Source of the DNA: UBA4733 sp036734945
Lineage (GTDB): Bacteria; Chloroflexota; UBA4733
DNA: 64,000 nucleotides
Direction of reading: 5' to 3'
Assembly (NCBI GenBank): GCA_036734945.1
Contig: DAIMXP010000022.1
Span: 14,104-78,103, forward strand
Part shown: positions 40,621 to 48,658 of the stretch, in pieces
Layout: each line of letters opens with the position of its first letter
Position numbering within the stretch: the first letter of the stretch is position 1
Made by a program: the position numbers and the translations under genes
Notes under the pieces: model-generated
What the model was told of the DNA's origin: nothing
The model's input: the letters and a program-made list of their open reading frames with translations, nothing else
The model's database searches: none

Positions 40621-42075
40621 TTAGAAGCCCTCAAATGTGCCGTGGTCCTGACCCAACGTCACCACGATGTCGTCGGCGCCGTGGCTCGTCCCAGCCGGCG
40701 CTGTCTGCACCTGACCGCCGAAAAGCTCAGCAACCATGGTAGCAATATCCTGTTTCTCCGGGTTGTACACGGTGACCAGCGTGGCGGGGTAGGCCGTGTT
40801 GCCGGCGTTACCCGCTGGATCAACAGTGTAGCCAAGGCTCGTCAAGTAGGTCGCCGCCTGACTGGCTAATCCCCCGATGGTCGTACCGTTTTCGACGGCA
40901 ATGTGCGCACTGCCCGTGGCGAGTACCGCCGGCGGCGCTGCCGCCGCCGGTGGCGCAAAGACGTGGGCGACCAGCGCGTGTACCGTCGGCCAGTTTGGTC
41001 GCACGATGTCTTGCACAAGGCCGTTGACGGTAATCGTATCGAGCGACGAGTAATCCGGCGGCATCAGCACGTATTGCGTGTACGGTTGGCGTCCGTATTG
41101 CCGGAGGAAGTTGCCCAGGGCGAAGAGGTCGGGCACACTGAAGTCGCTCTTGACATAGCCGGCCAGGTCGTTGAGATAGGCCGGGATCTGGAGCAACGTT
41201 CCTGGTTGCTCGACCTTCTTGCGAAGCTGCAGGAGCACCTGCTGCTGGCGCTGAGAGCGGCCAAAGTCCCCGATGGGGTCGGCGTGCCGTGAGCGCACGT
41301 ACTGCAGCGCCGTGGCGCCATCCATGTGCTGCGGACCGGCGGGGATGTAGAGGCGGCGGCTGGCAAAGATATCGGTTGTGGTGACCTGACCGTTGGCGAT
41401 GTCGTCGGGGTAATTGTCGTCCAGCACCGGGTGCAAGGCATCGATATCCAAACCACCGGCTGTGTCGATGACCTTGATGAAACCCTGCAAGCCGATCCAG
41501 GCGTAGTGGTCGATGTGAATACCGAAGTCGTCCTCGATCGTCTGCCGGGCCAGCGCGATGCCGCCGCCACCGGGATGGTCTTGTTCCCCGAACTGGAAGG
41601 CGACTTGAATCTTGCCCACACCATGCCCGGGGATCGGCACCCAGAAGTCGCGGGGGATCGAGAGCAGGCTGATCGTGTGGTGTACCGGATCGATGCTGGC
41701 CACGATCATAATCTGGGTGATGAAGCTGCCAGTAAATTTGGCGTCGGTGTCGCTACCCAGCAGCAGGATATTCATGCGTTGCGTGCCGCCGAGTGAGGGA
41801 AACGGCGTCGCGGTGGGCGGTGGCGGGGCTGGGGGCACTGCTGTCGCCGCGCCAGGGGCCGAGACCGCTTGCGTCGCGCTCGCCGTTGCGACGACTCGGG
41901 TCGGCACAGGAATGATGACGTTGGTGATGGTGCTCACCGGCGCGTAGATAGCGCGATCAAACCAAACTCCGCCGGCTACAACCACCAACAGGACGATGCC
42001 GGCAACGATCAGCCCGCGCGCGCCGCGTCGCCTGCGGTGAAGACGGGGTGGTGGCACGAGTCCCTCTTCCTCCAC
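40621..42075 (-). CDS. LytR-CpsA-Psr (LCP) family protein with LytR_C domain
   Basis: 484 residues. LCP enzymes attach polymers such as teichoic or capsular glycans to peptidoglycan. A cytoplasmic basic stretch (LHRRRRGARG), a membrane helix, a Thr/Ala/Pro-rich spacer, then the catalytic domain: MNILLLGSDTDAK, SLLSIPRDFWVPIPG with the catalytic Arg/Asp, KIQVAFQFG, and YVRSRHADPIGDFGRSQRQQ. The C-terminal LytR_C domain reads AHIAVENGTTIGGLASQAA. Its start is GTG without an obvious ribosome site. Operon with the TolB-like gene. Its presence suggests surface polymer anchoring in this organism. Confidence 0.92.
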   Translation of the reverse strand: MEEEGLVPPPRLHRRRRGARGLIVAGIVLLVVVAGGVWFDRAIYAPVSTITNVIIPVPTRVVATASATQAVSAPGAATAVPPAPPPPTATPFPSLGGTQRMNILLLGSDTDAKFTGSFITQIMIVASIDPVHHTISLLSIPRDFWVPIPGHGVGKIQVAFQFGEQDHPGGGGIALARQTIEDDFGIHIDHYAWIGLQGFIKVIDTAGGLDIDALHPVLDDNYPDDIANGQVTTTDIFASRRLYIPAGPQHMDGATALQYVRSRHADPIGDFGRSQRQQQVLLQLRKKVEQPGTLLQIPAYLNDLAGYVKSDFSVPDLFALGNFLRQYGRQPYTQYVLMPPDYSSLDTITVNGLVQDIVRPNWPTVHALVAHVFAPPAAAAPPAVLATGSAHIAVENGTTIGGLASQAATYLTSLGYTVDPAGNAGNTAYPATLVTVYNPEKQDIATMVAELFGGQVQTAPAGTSHGADDIVVTLGQDHGTFEGF

Positions 42076-42183
42076 CTGGCCGCAGCGCTGCCGCCAGGCA
42101 CAACCATATACCAGGTAGGACGCCCCAACCCCGTTGGTGTCACGCCCAGCACGGTCACTGGGGCCTGATATTGCAGTTTAGCA

Positions 42184-42213
42184 CTGATCGGGACCGCCGG
42201 TTGTTGCTACAAT
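42184..42213 (+). promoter_or_regulatory. Candidate promoter of the GH172 operon
   Basis: TACAAT at 42208-42213 is a good -10; CTGATC at 42184-42189 with an 18-base spacer is a weak -35. It points at the GH172 gene, which begins at 42244 with AAAGGA 10 bases upstream. Confidence 0.4.
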
Positions 42214-42243
42214 GGCGGCAGTATGAGAAAGGACAGCATCCAC

Positions 42244-43290
42244 ATGCAAATGGGCAGCACATCACTGCGAGATCTGGCGCGGTTGCGCGACAGCCGGTCT
42301 CGGCGCGCTTCCAGTTACGACCAGAGCGGCGGCAACCGTGACCACCTCCTCATCGCACCGGGTGCGACGGCTGAGTTGGCGCGCATTGAGGGAGCGGGCT
42401 GTGTGACACACATCTGGACGACGATTTCCTGCCGTGATCCTTTCCACCTGCGCAAGCTGGTGCTGCGCATGTGGTGGGATGGCGAGGCGGAACCCAGCGT
42501 CGAAGCGCCGGTCGGCGATTTCTTTGGCTTGGGGCACGCCCAGCACACCTATTTCGTGTCGCTGCCTCTGCAGATGTTCGATCGCGGCTTCAACTGCTGG
42601 TTCCCCATGCCGTTTGCGCGCGGCGCGCGTATCACGATTCAGAACGAGTCGGATGAGCAAGCCGTCTACTATTACTACGTGGACTATGAGCAGTACGACA
42701 GCCTGGAGAGCGACGTTGCCCGCTTTCACTGCCAGTGGCGGCGCGAGAACCCGACGCTCGTGCAACCGCCAGATGCGCTCGATGAGCGGCAGCAACGCCT
42801 GAACACGACTGGTAAGGACAACTACGTGGTGCTGGAGGCGGAGGGTCGCGGTCACTATGTCGGCTGTCACCTCGACGTTGATCTGCCTGAGCCGGGCTGG
42901 TGGGGGGAAGGCGACGACATGTTCTTCATCGACGGTGAGACCTGGCCGCCCTCGCTGCACGGCACCGGCACCGAAGACTATTTCTGCGGCGCCTGGAACT
43001 ACAATGCGCTCCAGCAGCCGTTCTCTGCGCCCTACTTCGGTTACCACTTCAAGACCAACTCGGACTACACCGGCAAGCACTCGCAGTACCGCTATCACAT
43101 CGAAGACCCGGTCCGCTTCCAGCGCTCGTTGCGCTTCTCCATCGAACACGGCCATGCCAACGATCGCCAGGGCGATTGGAGCAGCACGGCCTACTGGTAT
43201 CAAACAGAGCCGCATCGCCGCTTCCCGGTATTACTGCCGGTGGAGCAGCGCTTGCCCTCCCGCTGGGGCGGTATCGAGCGCTGGCGGTGA
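42244..43290 (+). CDS. DUF2961 / glycoside hydrolase family 172 protein
   Basis: 348 residues of the DUF2961 family, now GH172, known from difructose-anhydride and alpha-fructofuranosidase or arabinofuranosidase enzymes. Conserved parts: SSYDQSGGNRDHLLIAPGAT, GCVTHIWTTI, VEAPVGDFFGLGHA, WFPMPFARGARI, then DGETWPPSLHGTGTEDYFCG and APYFGYHF. The acidic residues in EAPVGDFF and GTGTEDYF are those expected to be catalytic. No signal peptide, so it acts inside the cell or is released otherwise. Start at 42244 chosen because AAAGGA fits it; an ATG at 42223 lies before that site. Overlaps the glycosyltransferase gene by 4 bases. Confidence 0.9.
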   Translation: MQMGSTSLRDLARLRDSRSRRASSYDQSGGNRDHLLIAPGATAELARIEGAGCVTHIWTTISCRDPFHLRKLVLRMWWDGEAEPSVEAPVGDFFGLGHAQHTYFVSLPLQMFDRGFNCWFPMPFARGARITIQNESDEQAVYYYYVDYEQYDSLESDVARFHCQWRRENPTLVQPPDALDERQQRLNTTGKDNYVVLEAEGRGHYVGCHLDVDLPEPGWWGEGDDMFFIDGETWPPSLHGTGTEDYFCGAWNYNALQQPFSAPYFGYHFKTNSDYTGKHSQYRYHIEDPVRFQRSLRFSIEHGHANDRQGDWSSTAYWYQTEPHRRFPVLLPVEQRLPSRWGGIERWR

Positions 43291-44465
43291 CCGACGCGCC
43301 GCCCCTGATCCGGCACGTCCTGCCGGGCCTGGGCCTATTGCCGCGTGATCTTCGTCACGACAGCGTCAGCGGCCTGGTCGGCTCGGCCCTCGGCTTCGCG
43401 CAGGCGAGCGCCGACTCGGGCGGTGACGTCGAGTTATGGGGTCTTGCCAACCCGGCAAACGCCTTCGACCGTTACAGCCTCGGAGCTGTGTGTCTGCGCG
43501 GCATACGGCCCTGGCGGCTGGGGCGCGCCGGCCCGGTAGACGTGCGCTATCAAATGGCGGTCGGGTGGGCGGCAATCTCCGCCCGGCGCTGCAGCATCCT
43601 GCATGCTCACGCGCTGCCGACCTTACTACTGCTGCCGAAGGCACGGCGGCGCGTGTTGCATTTGCATATGGCCCTCGGCCATGCGACCCAGCTGGAGGTC
43701 CAATTGCTGCGGCGAGCTGACGCGGTCATCTGTGCCAGCGAGTATCTGGCGGTCAGCTTCCGTCGCCACCACCCGCACTATCGAGGCGTCGTGCGCATCA
43801 TCCGCAACGGGGCTGACCCCGCGCTCACCGCAGACGCCACGTCAGGTATCGACTACCGTCGTCGACTTGGCCTGCAGCCGGCTGACTGCGTGGTGGTCTT
43901 CGCCGGCCAGGTGGCGCCGCAGAAGGGCATCGATCACCTGATCGCGGCACTTGCCCTGTTGCCGCCATCCCAGCGGCCCCACCTGCTGATTGCCGGCTCC
44001 AGCACCCTCTGGCGTTCGGTCGATACCGTGGGCCAGGAAGAAGTGTCGCCCTTCGAGCAAGCATTGCGCCAGCGCAGCGCCGACCTCCCCGTGCGTTGGC
44101 TCGGCAAGGTAGCCGTGACGGCGATGCCCGAACTGCTCCTGGCTGCCGACATCGTCTGCTGCCCGTCGGTGGTGCAAGAAGGACTGGCGACGATCAATCT
44201 GGAAGCGGCGGCAGCCGGCAAACCCGTCGTTTCCTCGCGGGTGGGGGGCATTCCGGAGATCGTCGAGGATGGAGTCACCGGCCTGCTCGTCCCCCCGGGT
44301 GACGAGGCAGCTCTGGCGCACGCCCTCAGCCGGCTGCAAAACGACGCCCCGCTCCGCCACCGCTTGGGCGCCACGGCACGCCGCGGTGTCCATACCTGGT
44401 CCCAGGCTGGGCAGGAGGTCAGGGCGTTATATGATGAGTTGTTGGGCGGACCCGAGCGGCGATGA
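43287..44465 (+). CDS. GT4-family glycosyltransferase
   Basis: 392 residues with the GT-B fold. The C-terminal donor-binding domain is clear: VVVFAGQVAPQKGIDHLIAA, VRWLGKVAVTAMPELLLAAD, and SVVQEGLATINLEAAAAGKP, the E-x7-E motif, followed by GGIPEIVEDGVTGLLVPPGD. Start GTG at 43287 overlaps the GH172 stop (GTGA). The N-terminal domain has an early GSALGFAQASAD. Acceptor and donor unknown; together with GH172 and the LCP gene it fits surface glycan metabolism. Confidence 0.9.
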   Translation: MTDAPPLIRHVLPGLGLLPRDLRHDSVSGLVGSALGFAQASADSGGDVELWGLANPANAFDRYSLGAVCLRGIRPWRLGRAGPVDVRYQMAVGWAAISARRCSILHAHALPTLLLLPKARRRVLHLHMALGHATQLEVQLLRRADAVICASEYLAVSFRRHHPHYRGVVRIIRNGADPALTADATSGIDYRRRLGLQPADCVVVFAGQVAPQKGIDHLIAALALLPPSQRPHLLIAGSSTLWRSVDTVGQEEVSPFEQALRQRSADLPVRWLGKVAVTAMPELLLAADIVCCPSVVQEGLATINLEAAAAGKPVVSSRVGGIPEIVEDGVTGLLVPPGDEAALAHALSRLQNDAPLRHRLGATARRGVHTWSQAGQEVRALYDELLGGPERR

Positions 44466-44550
44466 TCGGCGTGTTCAGGGGATGGGGTGGATCGCACGGA
44501 TACGCCGATGGGCCCGGCGTGCGCGAGTCCGTGCCCAAACGGGGCGGCGC

Positions 44551-45618
44551 ATGCGCACCGTAGTGCCTCGTCGGGTGTTCCTCGGCGGCATCCTGGGCCT
44601 GAACGCGGGCGTCCTGAGCGCCTGTGGGCAGACGGTCGTTGCCGTGGTGAGCACCCCAGTGGCCACTGTCGGTGACGTTGCGCCGGCAACCGGCGCCTTC
44701 AACGTCACCCCGGCCTGGACCCAGCCAGGTGGCAGCGGCACAGTGGAAACGCTGGCGTGGCGTCCGGGGCAGCAACAGTTCGCCACCGGCTCCTCGGACG
44801 GCCAGGTCCGGCTCCGGTCGAGCGCTGGCATGGTGCAACAAACCATACCCTTTGCCGGTTTTGTCAGCGGGCTCTCCTGGTCGCCGGATGGCGCCATACT
44901 GGCAGTGGCAACGACGCACGGTTCGCTGCTGTTCTGGCCTGGTCATGGCGCCTGGCCGACGTCGATCGGCACCGTTGTCAATCGGTATGCCGGCGTAGCC
45001 TGGCGACCGGATGGTGGCGTGCTGGCCGTTGCCGGTGGTGAGGGCAGCGTGACGCTCTGGCAGCCTACCGGAACGCCTGGCCCAACGCTCGCCATTAGCG
45101 GTCAGACCACCGCCCTGGCCTGGTCGCCCGATGGCGCATTGCTCGCCGCCGGCAACCGTACCGGCGAGGTACATGTCTGGACGGCCGCCGGCGGGCAACA
45201 CTGGCTGACAGCCGCCGCCAACCGACGCGACGTGAACAGCCTGGCCTGGTCTCCCGATGGTCGCCTGCTCGCTGCCGGTTACGAGGACGGTTCAGTGGCG
45301 CTACTGACAGCGGACGCCGGCCGGGAGCAAGGCAGCCTGCCGGTCGGTCGGCCCGTGAACACGGTGACCTGGTCGCCCAACGGGGCAATCCTGGCGGTGT
45401 CATCGCTGCGCCTGAGCGTGACCCTCTGGTCAGCGGTTCCACCGGCGCCGCTCACTGAGCTTCCGGTCGGCTACGACGTCAACGGCCTGCTCTGGTCGCC
45501 CGCCGGCGACTTGCTGCTCGCCGGCGCCGACGACCACGCCCTGCATGCCTGGTCGGTTCAGCCGGCGCAGGGGCCAGGGTCGCCAATGCTGTCGGCAACA
45601 GGCTTTATGGCACGCTGA
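44551..45618 (+). CDS. Exported WD40-type beta-propeller protein
   Basis: About 355 residues. A twin-arginine-like lipoprotein signal (PRRVFLGGILG, ending LSAC) is followed by seven WD40-like blades with the refrain WSPDGxxLAxG: VSGLSWSPDGAILAVA, TALAWSPDGALLAAGN, NSLAWSPDGRLLAAGYEDGS, NTVTWSPNGAILAVSS, NGLLWSPAGDLLLAGADDHA. Likely a protein-binding scaffold outside the membrane. An upstream ATG at 44482 would add a basic stretch of 23 residues; the later ATG puts the twin arginines near the N terminus. Third gene of the GH172 set. Confidence 0.85.
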   Translation: MRTVVPRRVFLGGILGLNAGVLSACGQTVVAVVSTPVATVGDVAPATGAFNVTPAWTQPGGSGTVETLAWRPGQQQFATGSSDGQVRLRSSAGMVQQTIPFAGFVSGLSWSPDGAILAVATTHGSLLFWPGHGAWPTSIGTVVNRYAGVAWRPDGGVLAVAGGEGSVTLWQPTGTPGPTLAISGQTTALAWSPDGALLAAGNRTGEVHVWTAAGGQHWLTAAANRRDVNSLAWSPDGRLLAAGYEDGSVALLTADAGREQGSLPVGRPVNTVTWSPNGAILAVSSLRLSVTLWSAVPPAPLTELPVGYDVNGLLWSPAGDLLLAGADDHALHAWSVQPAQGPGSPMLSATGFMAR

Positions 45619-45671
45619 GGCTCACCCACGGGCAGTAGAACGGGACGACGCCACACCGCGCTTGCCGTGCG

Positions 45672-45782
45672 TTAGCAGCGTAGACCGAAGTTGGCGCGCA
45701 CGGCGGGGGAGTCGATGCTGTCGAGCAGATGGGCAGCGCTGGCAGCAGTGTCGTAAATCTCAGGCGCCGCTGTGCTGCTCAT
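45672..45782 (-). pseudogene. Fragment of a sugar phosphate isomerase/epimerase gene
   Basis: A 36-codon reading frame: after MSSTAAPEIYDTAASAAHLL comes DSIDSPAVRANFGLRC and a stop. The pattern DTAxxAxxLLxxIDSPxVRxNF is a middle segment of TIM-barrel isomerases before the metal-binding Asp. Its ATG overlaps the TGA of the dehydrogenase remnant. It is far too short to be an enzyme, so it is debris of an operon like 13277-16349. Confidence 0.6.
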
Positions 45783-45847
45783 GCCGTGGCAACCTCCACC
45801 GGTAGCCCGCTTCGGGCGGAGGCGCAGGCGGCTTCCGCCCACTTTGC
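45779..45847 (-). pseudogene. C-terminal remnant of a Gfo/Idh/MocA dehydrogenase gene
   Basis: 22 codons reading AKWAEAACASARSGLPVEV then ATA and TGA, the characteristic end of this family (compare NQSAQTGLPVEVPAV at the end of the 15378-16349 product). A stop codon lies directly upstream in frame, so the rest of the gene is gone. The remaining bases of the 45619-45864 gap hold only the isomerase fragment. Confidence 0.7.
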
Positions 45848-45864
45848 CTATGAAATGGAGAAAT

Positions 45865-47109
45865 CTACGACCTGCCGCCGCCCTCGTCCAGGCGGTAGTG
45901 GACCGCTAGCTCGGGCGTCTCCAAGCGGACGCCGCCAAGTGATACCGACTCCATTACCCGGTCCAGGATGCCGGTCGTGAGGAGCGTGCGTTCGACCGGG
46001 TGCGGCTCGCGCCGGAAGCACACCAGGTCTTGTACCTCCTCCAGGAGGTAGGCAAAGTGACCGAACGGCTCCTGCTCATGGCTCCGAAAGCGCGTCGCTG
46101 TTACGGCAGCTCCCTGCTTGATGGCGTCGCCCAGCCTGGCTGCGAACAGCCAGTGCCGAACGACGCCATCAAGCAGGCACGCGGCGGCCCGCAGGCCGTC
46201 CCGGTATTCGATCAGGAAGATCACAGGGTGCTGCGCCCCGCGGCGCGGGTCGTCGGACGGCGGAGGCTCTTCCGTCGCCAGTGCTGCGGTCAGCAACTGT
46301 TCATCCCAGCGGCCGGCGGCGCCTGCCTCCCACATTGCCGCTCCCGTGAGCGCCTGCACGGCAGCCACCCCCGTCTCGCCGCCGGCTCGTCGCTCCACCA
46401 TGCATTGGAGCACCTCCAGCGTGTGGAAGCCATAGGCTTCCAGGGGACCGTAGCCGACCGCCAACGCCCCTGCCAGGCGTACCCCCAACGGCAAGGCCAG
46501 CGCCGGTGCTCGCCAGGTCACTGGCGTGGTGGAGATGGATGAGCCGGCAGCCAGTGGCGCACCCAGGGAGCGGGCGGCGTCGTACATCCATTTGGCGTCG
46601 GCCCAGGCATAGCCAAGGTGCTTGTCGTTGAAGATAGGCACGGCGCGGCCACTTTCGCGAAGCACGGTGATGACTTCCTCAAAGAGACGGCGGCGAGGGT
46701 ACTCCGTCTGTCCGCGCGCGTTGATCGGGTAGTCGCCATGCTCCCCGATGATGAGGACACCGTCCACAGCCAGTTCGGCGCCGCCAAGCGTCAGCGCTTC
46801 GCGGACGCTGGGGAAGATCGGCACGCCCGCCTGCGCCGCCCACTCTCGGCTAATGTCGTTGGCCGGCGTTTGGTCGATGTACATGGAGGCGACCTGCAGC
46901 CGCGGCGCGCGCAGGTTGCCTTGTGCATCGGTAGGCAGTGGCGCTTCCGTGAGGTCGCGCACCTGCTGATGGATGTCAAATCGGCTCAGGTCGCGCGGCG
47001 CTGGGTGCGTGAAGTCGGCCAGCAATTTGGTCACGATGACGTCGGCGTGGGAGCGGGGAAAGTAGCAGGTGATGATACAGGCGACGCGCGGTAGGGTTTC
47101 AGGTGGCAT
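45865..47109 (-). CDS. Conserved protein of unknown function, coupled to MlrC-like peptidase
   Basis: A 414-residue protein I cannot assign. It starts like a Rossmann-type fold (RVACIITCYFPRSHADVIVT), has a central LAVDGVLIIGEHGDYPINAR with a striking GEHGDYP motif, VPIFNDKHLGYAW, and a second half with GPLEAYGFHTLEVLQCMVER. His, Asp and Tyr cluster in these motifs and could form an active site. GGAGG lies 5 bases before the ATG at 47109, inside the end of the MlrC-like gene (11-base overlap), so the two are translated together. A role in catabolism is inferred from context only. Confidence 0.7.
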   Translation of the reverse strand: MPPETLPRVACIITCYFPRSHADVIVTKLLADFTHPAPRDLSRFDIHQQVRDLTEAPLPTDAQGNLRAPRLQVASMYIDQTPANDISREWAAQAGVPIFPSVREALTLGGAELAVDGVLIIGEHGDYPINARGQTEYPRRRLFEEVITVLRESGRAVPIFNDKHLGYAWADAKWMYDAARSLGAPLAAGSSISTTPVTWRAPALALPLGVRLAGALAVGYGPLEAYGFHTLEVLQCMVERRAGGETGVAAVQALTGAAMWEAGAAGRWDEQLLTAALATEEPPPSDDPRRGAQHPVIFLIEYRDGLRAAACLLDGVVRHWLFAARLGDAIKQGAAVTATRFRSHEQEPFGHFAYLLEEVQDLVCFRREPHPVERTLLTTGILDRVMESVSLGGVRLETPELAVHYRLDEGGGRS

Positions 47110-48652
47110 GGCAACCTCCACGTAACAGCGATTCGGAACTCCCTGCGCCCCACCCCGGTGCCTTGGGCACATATGCCGTCTCCGCCTCGAACGGGTAGAG
47201 TGGCCGTCGGCGCCAATGATAGCTGAAGCGGCTGAGGTCGGCGGTCGTGATGCCGGGCGTATCGACGAGGATCAGTTGGGAGGCGATCGGCGCGTAGGCG
47301 GGACGCGGCGACAGCACGCCCTTGGCCACTACCACCTTGTAGCGTTCCGGTCGGATGCCCAGGGTGTACATCTGTTGGATGCTGGTGTTGCCGACGACCC
47401 GGCTGGTCAGCACGAGCGTCTGCTCTTCGGTTGTCTCCAGAACCACCGTTGTCCCGCCGTCAAAGTAGCGCCAGCCGCCGTGCGTCGGCGTCGGGTCTTC
47501 AAATTTGCCATCGGCGATCAGACGAACGTTCCCAGTTACCTCGACCGGCGGGTGTGGGGTATCGGGATCCTTGCCGCCGACCAGCAGCGTCAGGTTGCCG
47601 CCCACGCCAGCGGCAACGCACGTGGCAACCGCGCCAGGATCGTACAACGTCTGCAAGTAGCGGCGCACGCCGAGACGTCGCGCCTCCGCCAGCAGGACTG
47701 TGGAGTCGCCGACGCTGCCACCGCCGATGTTATCCCCGACATCCAGCAGCACGACGGGGCCGCGCGACGCGCGCATCGCCTGCTGCAGCGCCTCGGTTGG
47801 ACCAGGGATTCGCGCAACGAAGGCAGCCCGCCGTTGCCACGCCAGCACCGCCAGCTCCTGGGCCGCCGCGCGCGCCGCCGCCGGGTCGCCATCATGCACT
47901 GCCAGGAAGGCGGCGCCCATCTCCGGCACGTCGGCGTAGGGATAGCCCAGGGCGACACTCGCGGTGAGCACGCCGGGGCGAGCGATGACGGCGTCAGTTG
48001 CTGCCATCAGGCTGCGCAGCGGTTCCTCGTCCGTCCCCTGGGTGACGATGTTGATGACGAGCGGCGGCGTCTCCAGCGCCTGGACGGGGTGGATCTCGCC
48101 TCGGACCGTCCGCACAACGAACTCGCCACACTCGAAGGCGCGTGTCCGCGCATCAAGGTGGGGATTGGTGCGGTAGAGCACGGTCACTGTCGCATTGTCG
48201 ACCATTCGGGCCGTGATATTCGCATGCAGATCAAGCGCCAGACCGATGGGGACGTGGGAGCCGACCGCTGCGCGGACGCGTGCTGCCACCTCCCCATCCG
48301 CGTCGGGGCACCCCTCGGCTACAGCCGCGCCATGCAGCGCAAGCAGGACGCCGTCCCAGGGACCATCTGCAGCGAGCGAGCGGAGGAGCTCACCGACGAT
48401 CCGCTCGAAGGCATCCCGGCTGATCGTACCGGAGGGGTTCGCCGTGGCGTAGTACAGCGGGGCGACGGTCGCATCCAGGTGTCGCCCGGCCTCCAGAAAG
48501 CCGGCGACGGTGCTGTGGGCTTCGGCATGTCGCTGCACCAGCGCGTCGCCGCGCAGGATGCCGTGCTGGGCGAAGTCCTCGTAGCTGGTGGGACGCGTGG
48601 CAAAGGTGTTCGTCTCGTGGTGGAACCCTAACAGCGCCAGACGCATGGGCAT
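47099..48652 (-). CDS. M81-family metallopeptidase (MlrC-like)
   Basis: 517 residues of the family named after MlrC, the last enzyme of microcystin breakdown; most members act on unknown small substrates. N-terminal domain: LALLGFHHETNTFA with the metal-binding HHET, LLALHGAAVAEGCPDADGEV, GLALDLHANIT with the Asp and His ligands, YRTNPHLDARTRAFECG. C-terminal domain: VVLLDVGDNIGGGSVGDSTV. ATG at 48652 or the next at 48646. It starts 6 bases after the tandem epimerase gene, so the three genes 50254 to 45865 form one operon. Confidence 0.9.
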   Translation of the reverse strand: MPMRLALLGFHHETNTFATRPTSYEDFAQHGILRGDALVQRHAEAHSTVAGFLEAGRHLDATVAPLYYATANPSGTISRDAFERIVGELLRSLAADGPWDGVLLALHGAAVAEGCPDADGEVAARVRAAVGSHVPIGLALDLHANITARMVDNATVTVLYRTNPHLDARTRAFECGEFVVRTVRGEIHPVQALETPPLVINIVTQGTDEEPLRSLMAATDAVIARPGVLTASVALGYPYADVPEMGAAFLAVHDGDPAAARAAAQELAVLAWQRRAAFVARIPGPTEALQQAMRASRGPVVLLDVGDNIGGGSVGDSTVLLAEARRLGVRRYLQTLYDPGAVATCVAAGVGGNLTLLVGGKDPDTPHPPVEVTGNVRLIADGKFEDPTPTHGGWRYFDGGTTVVLETTEEQTLVLTSRVVGNTSIQQMYTLGIRPERYKVVVAKGVLSPRPAYAPIASQLILVDTPGITTADLSRFSYHWRRRPLYPFEAETAYVPKAPGWGAGSSESLLRGGCHAT

Positions 48653-48658
48653 GCTCCC

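Noticed and set aside
40903..41796. Open frames on the plus strand opposite the LCP gene
   Set aside because: Antisense shadows with no recognisable domains; the LCP gene on the other strand is well supported.
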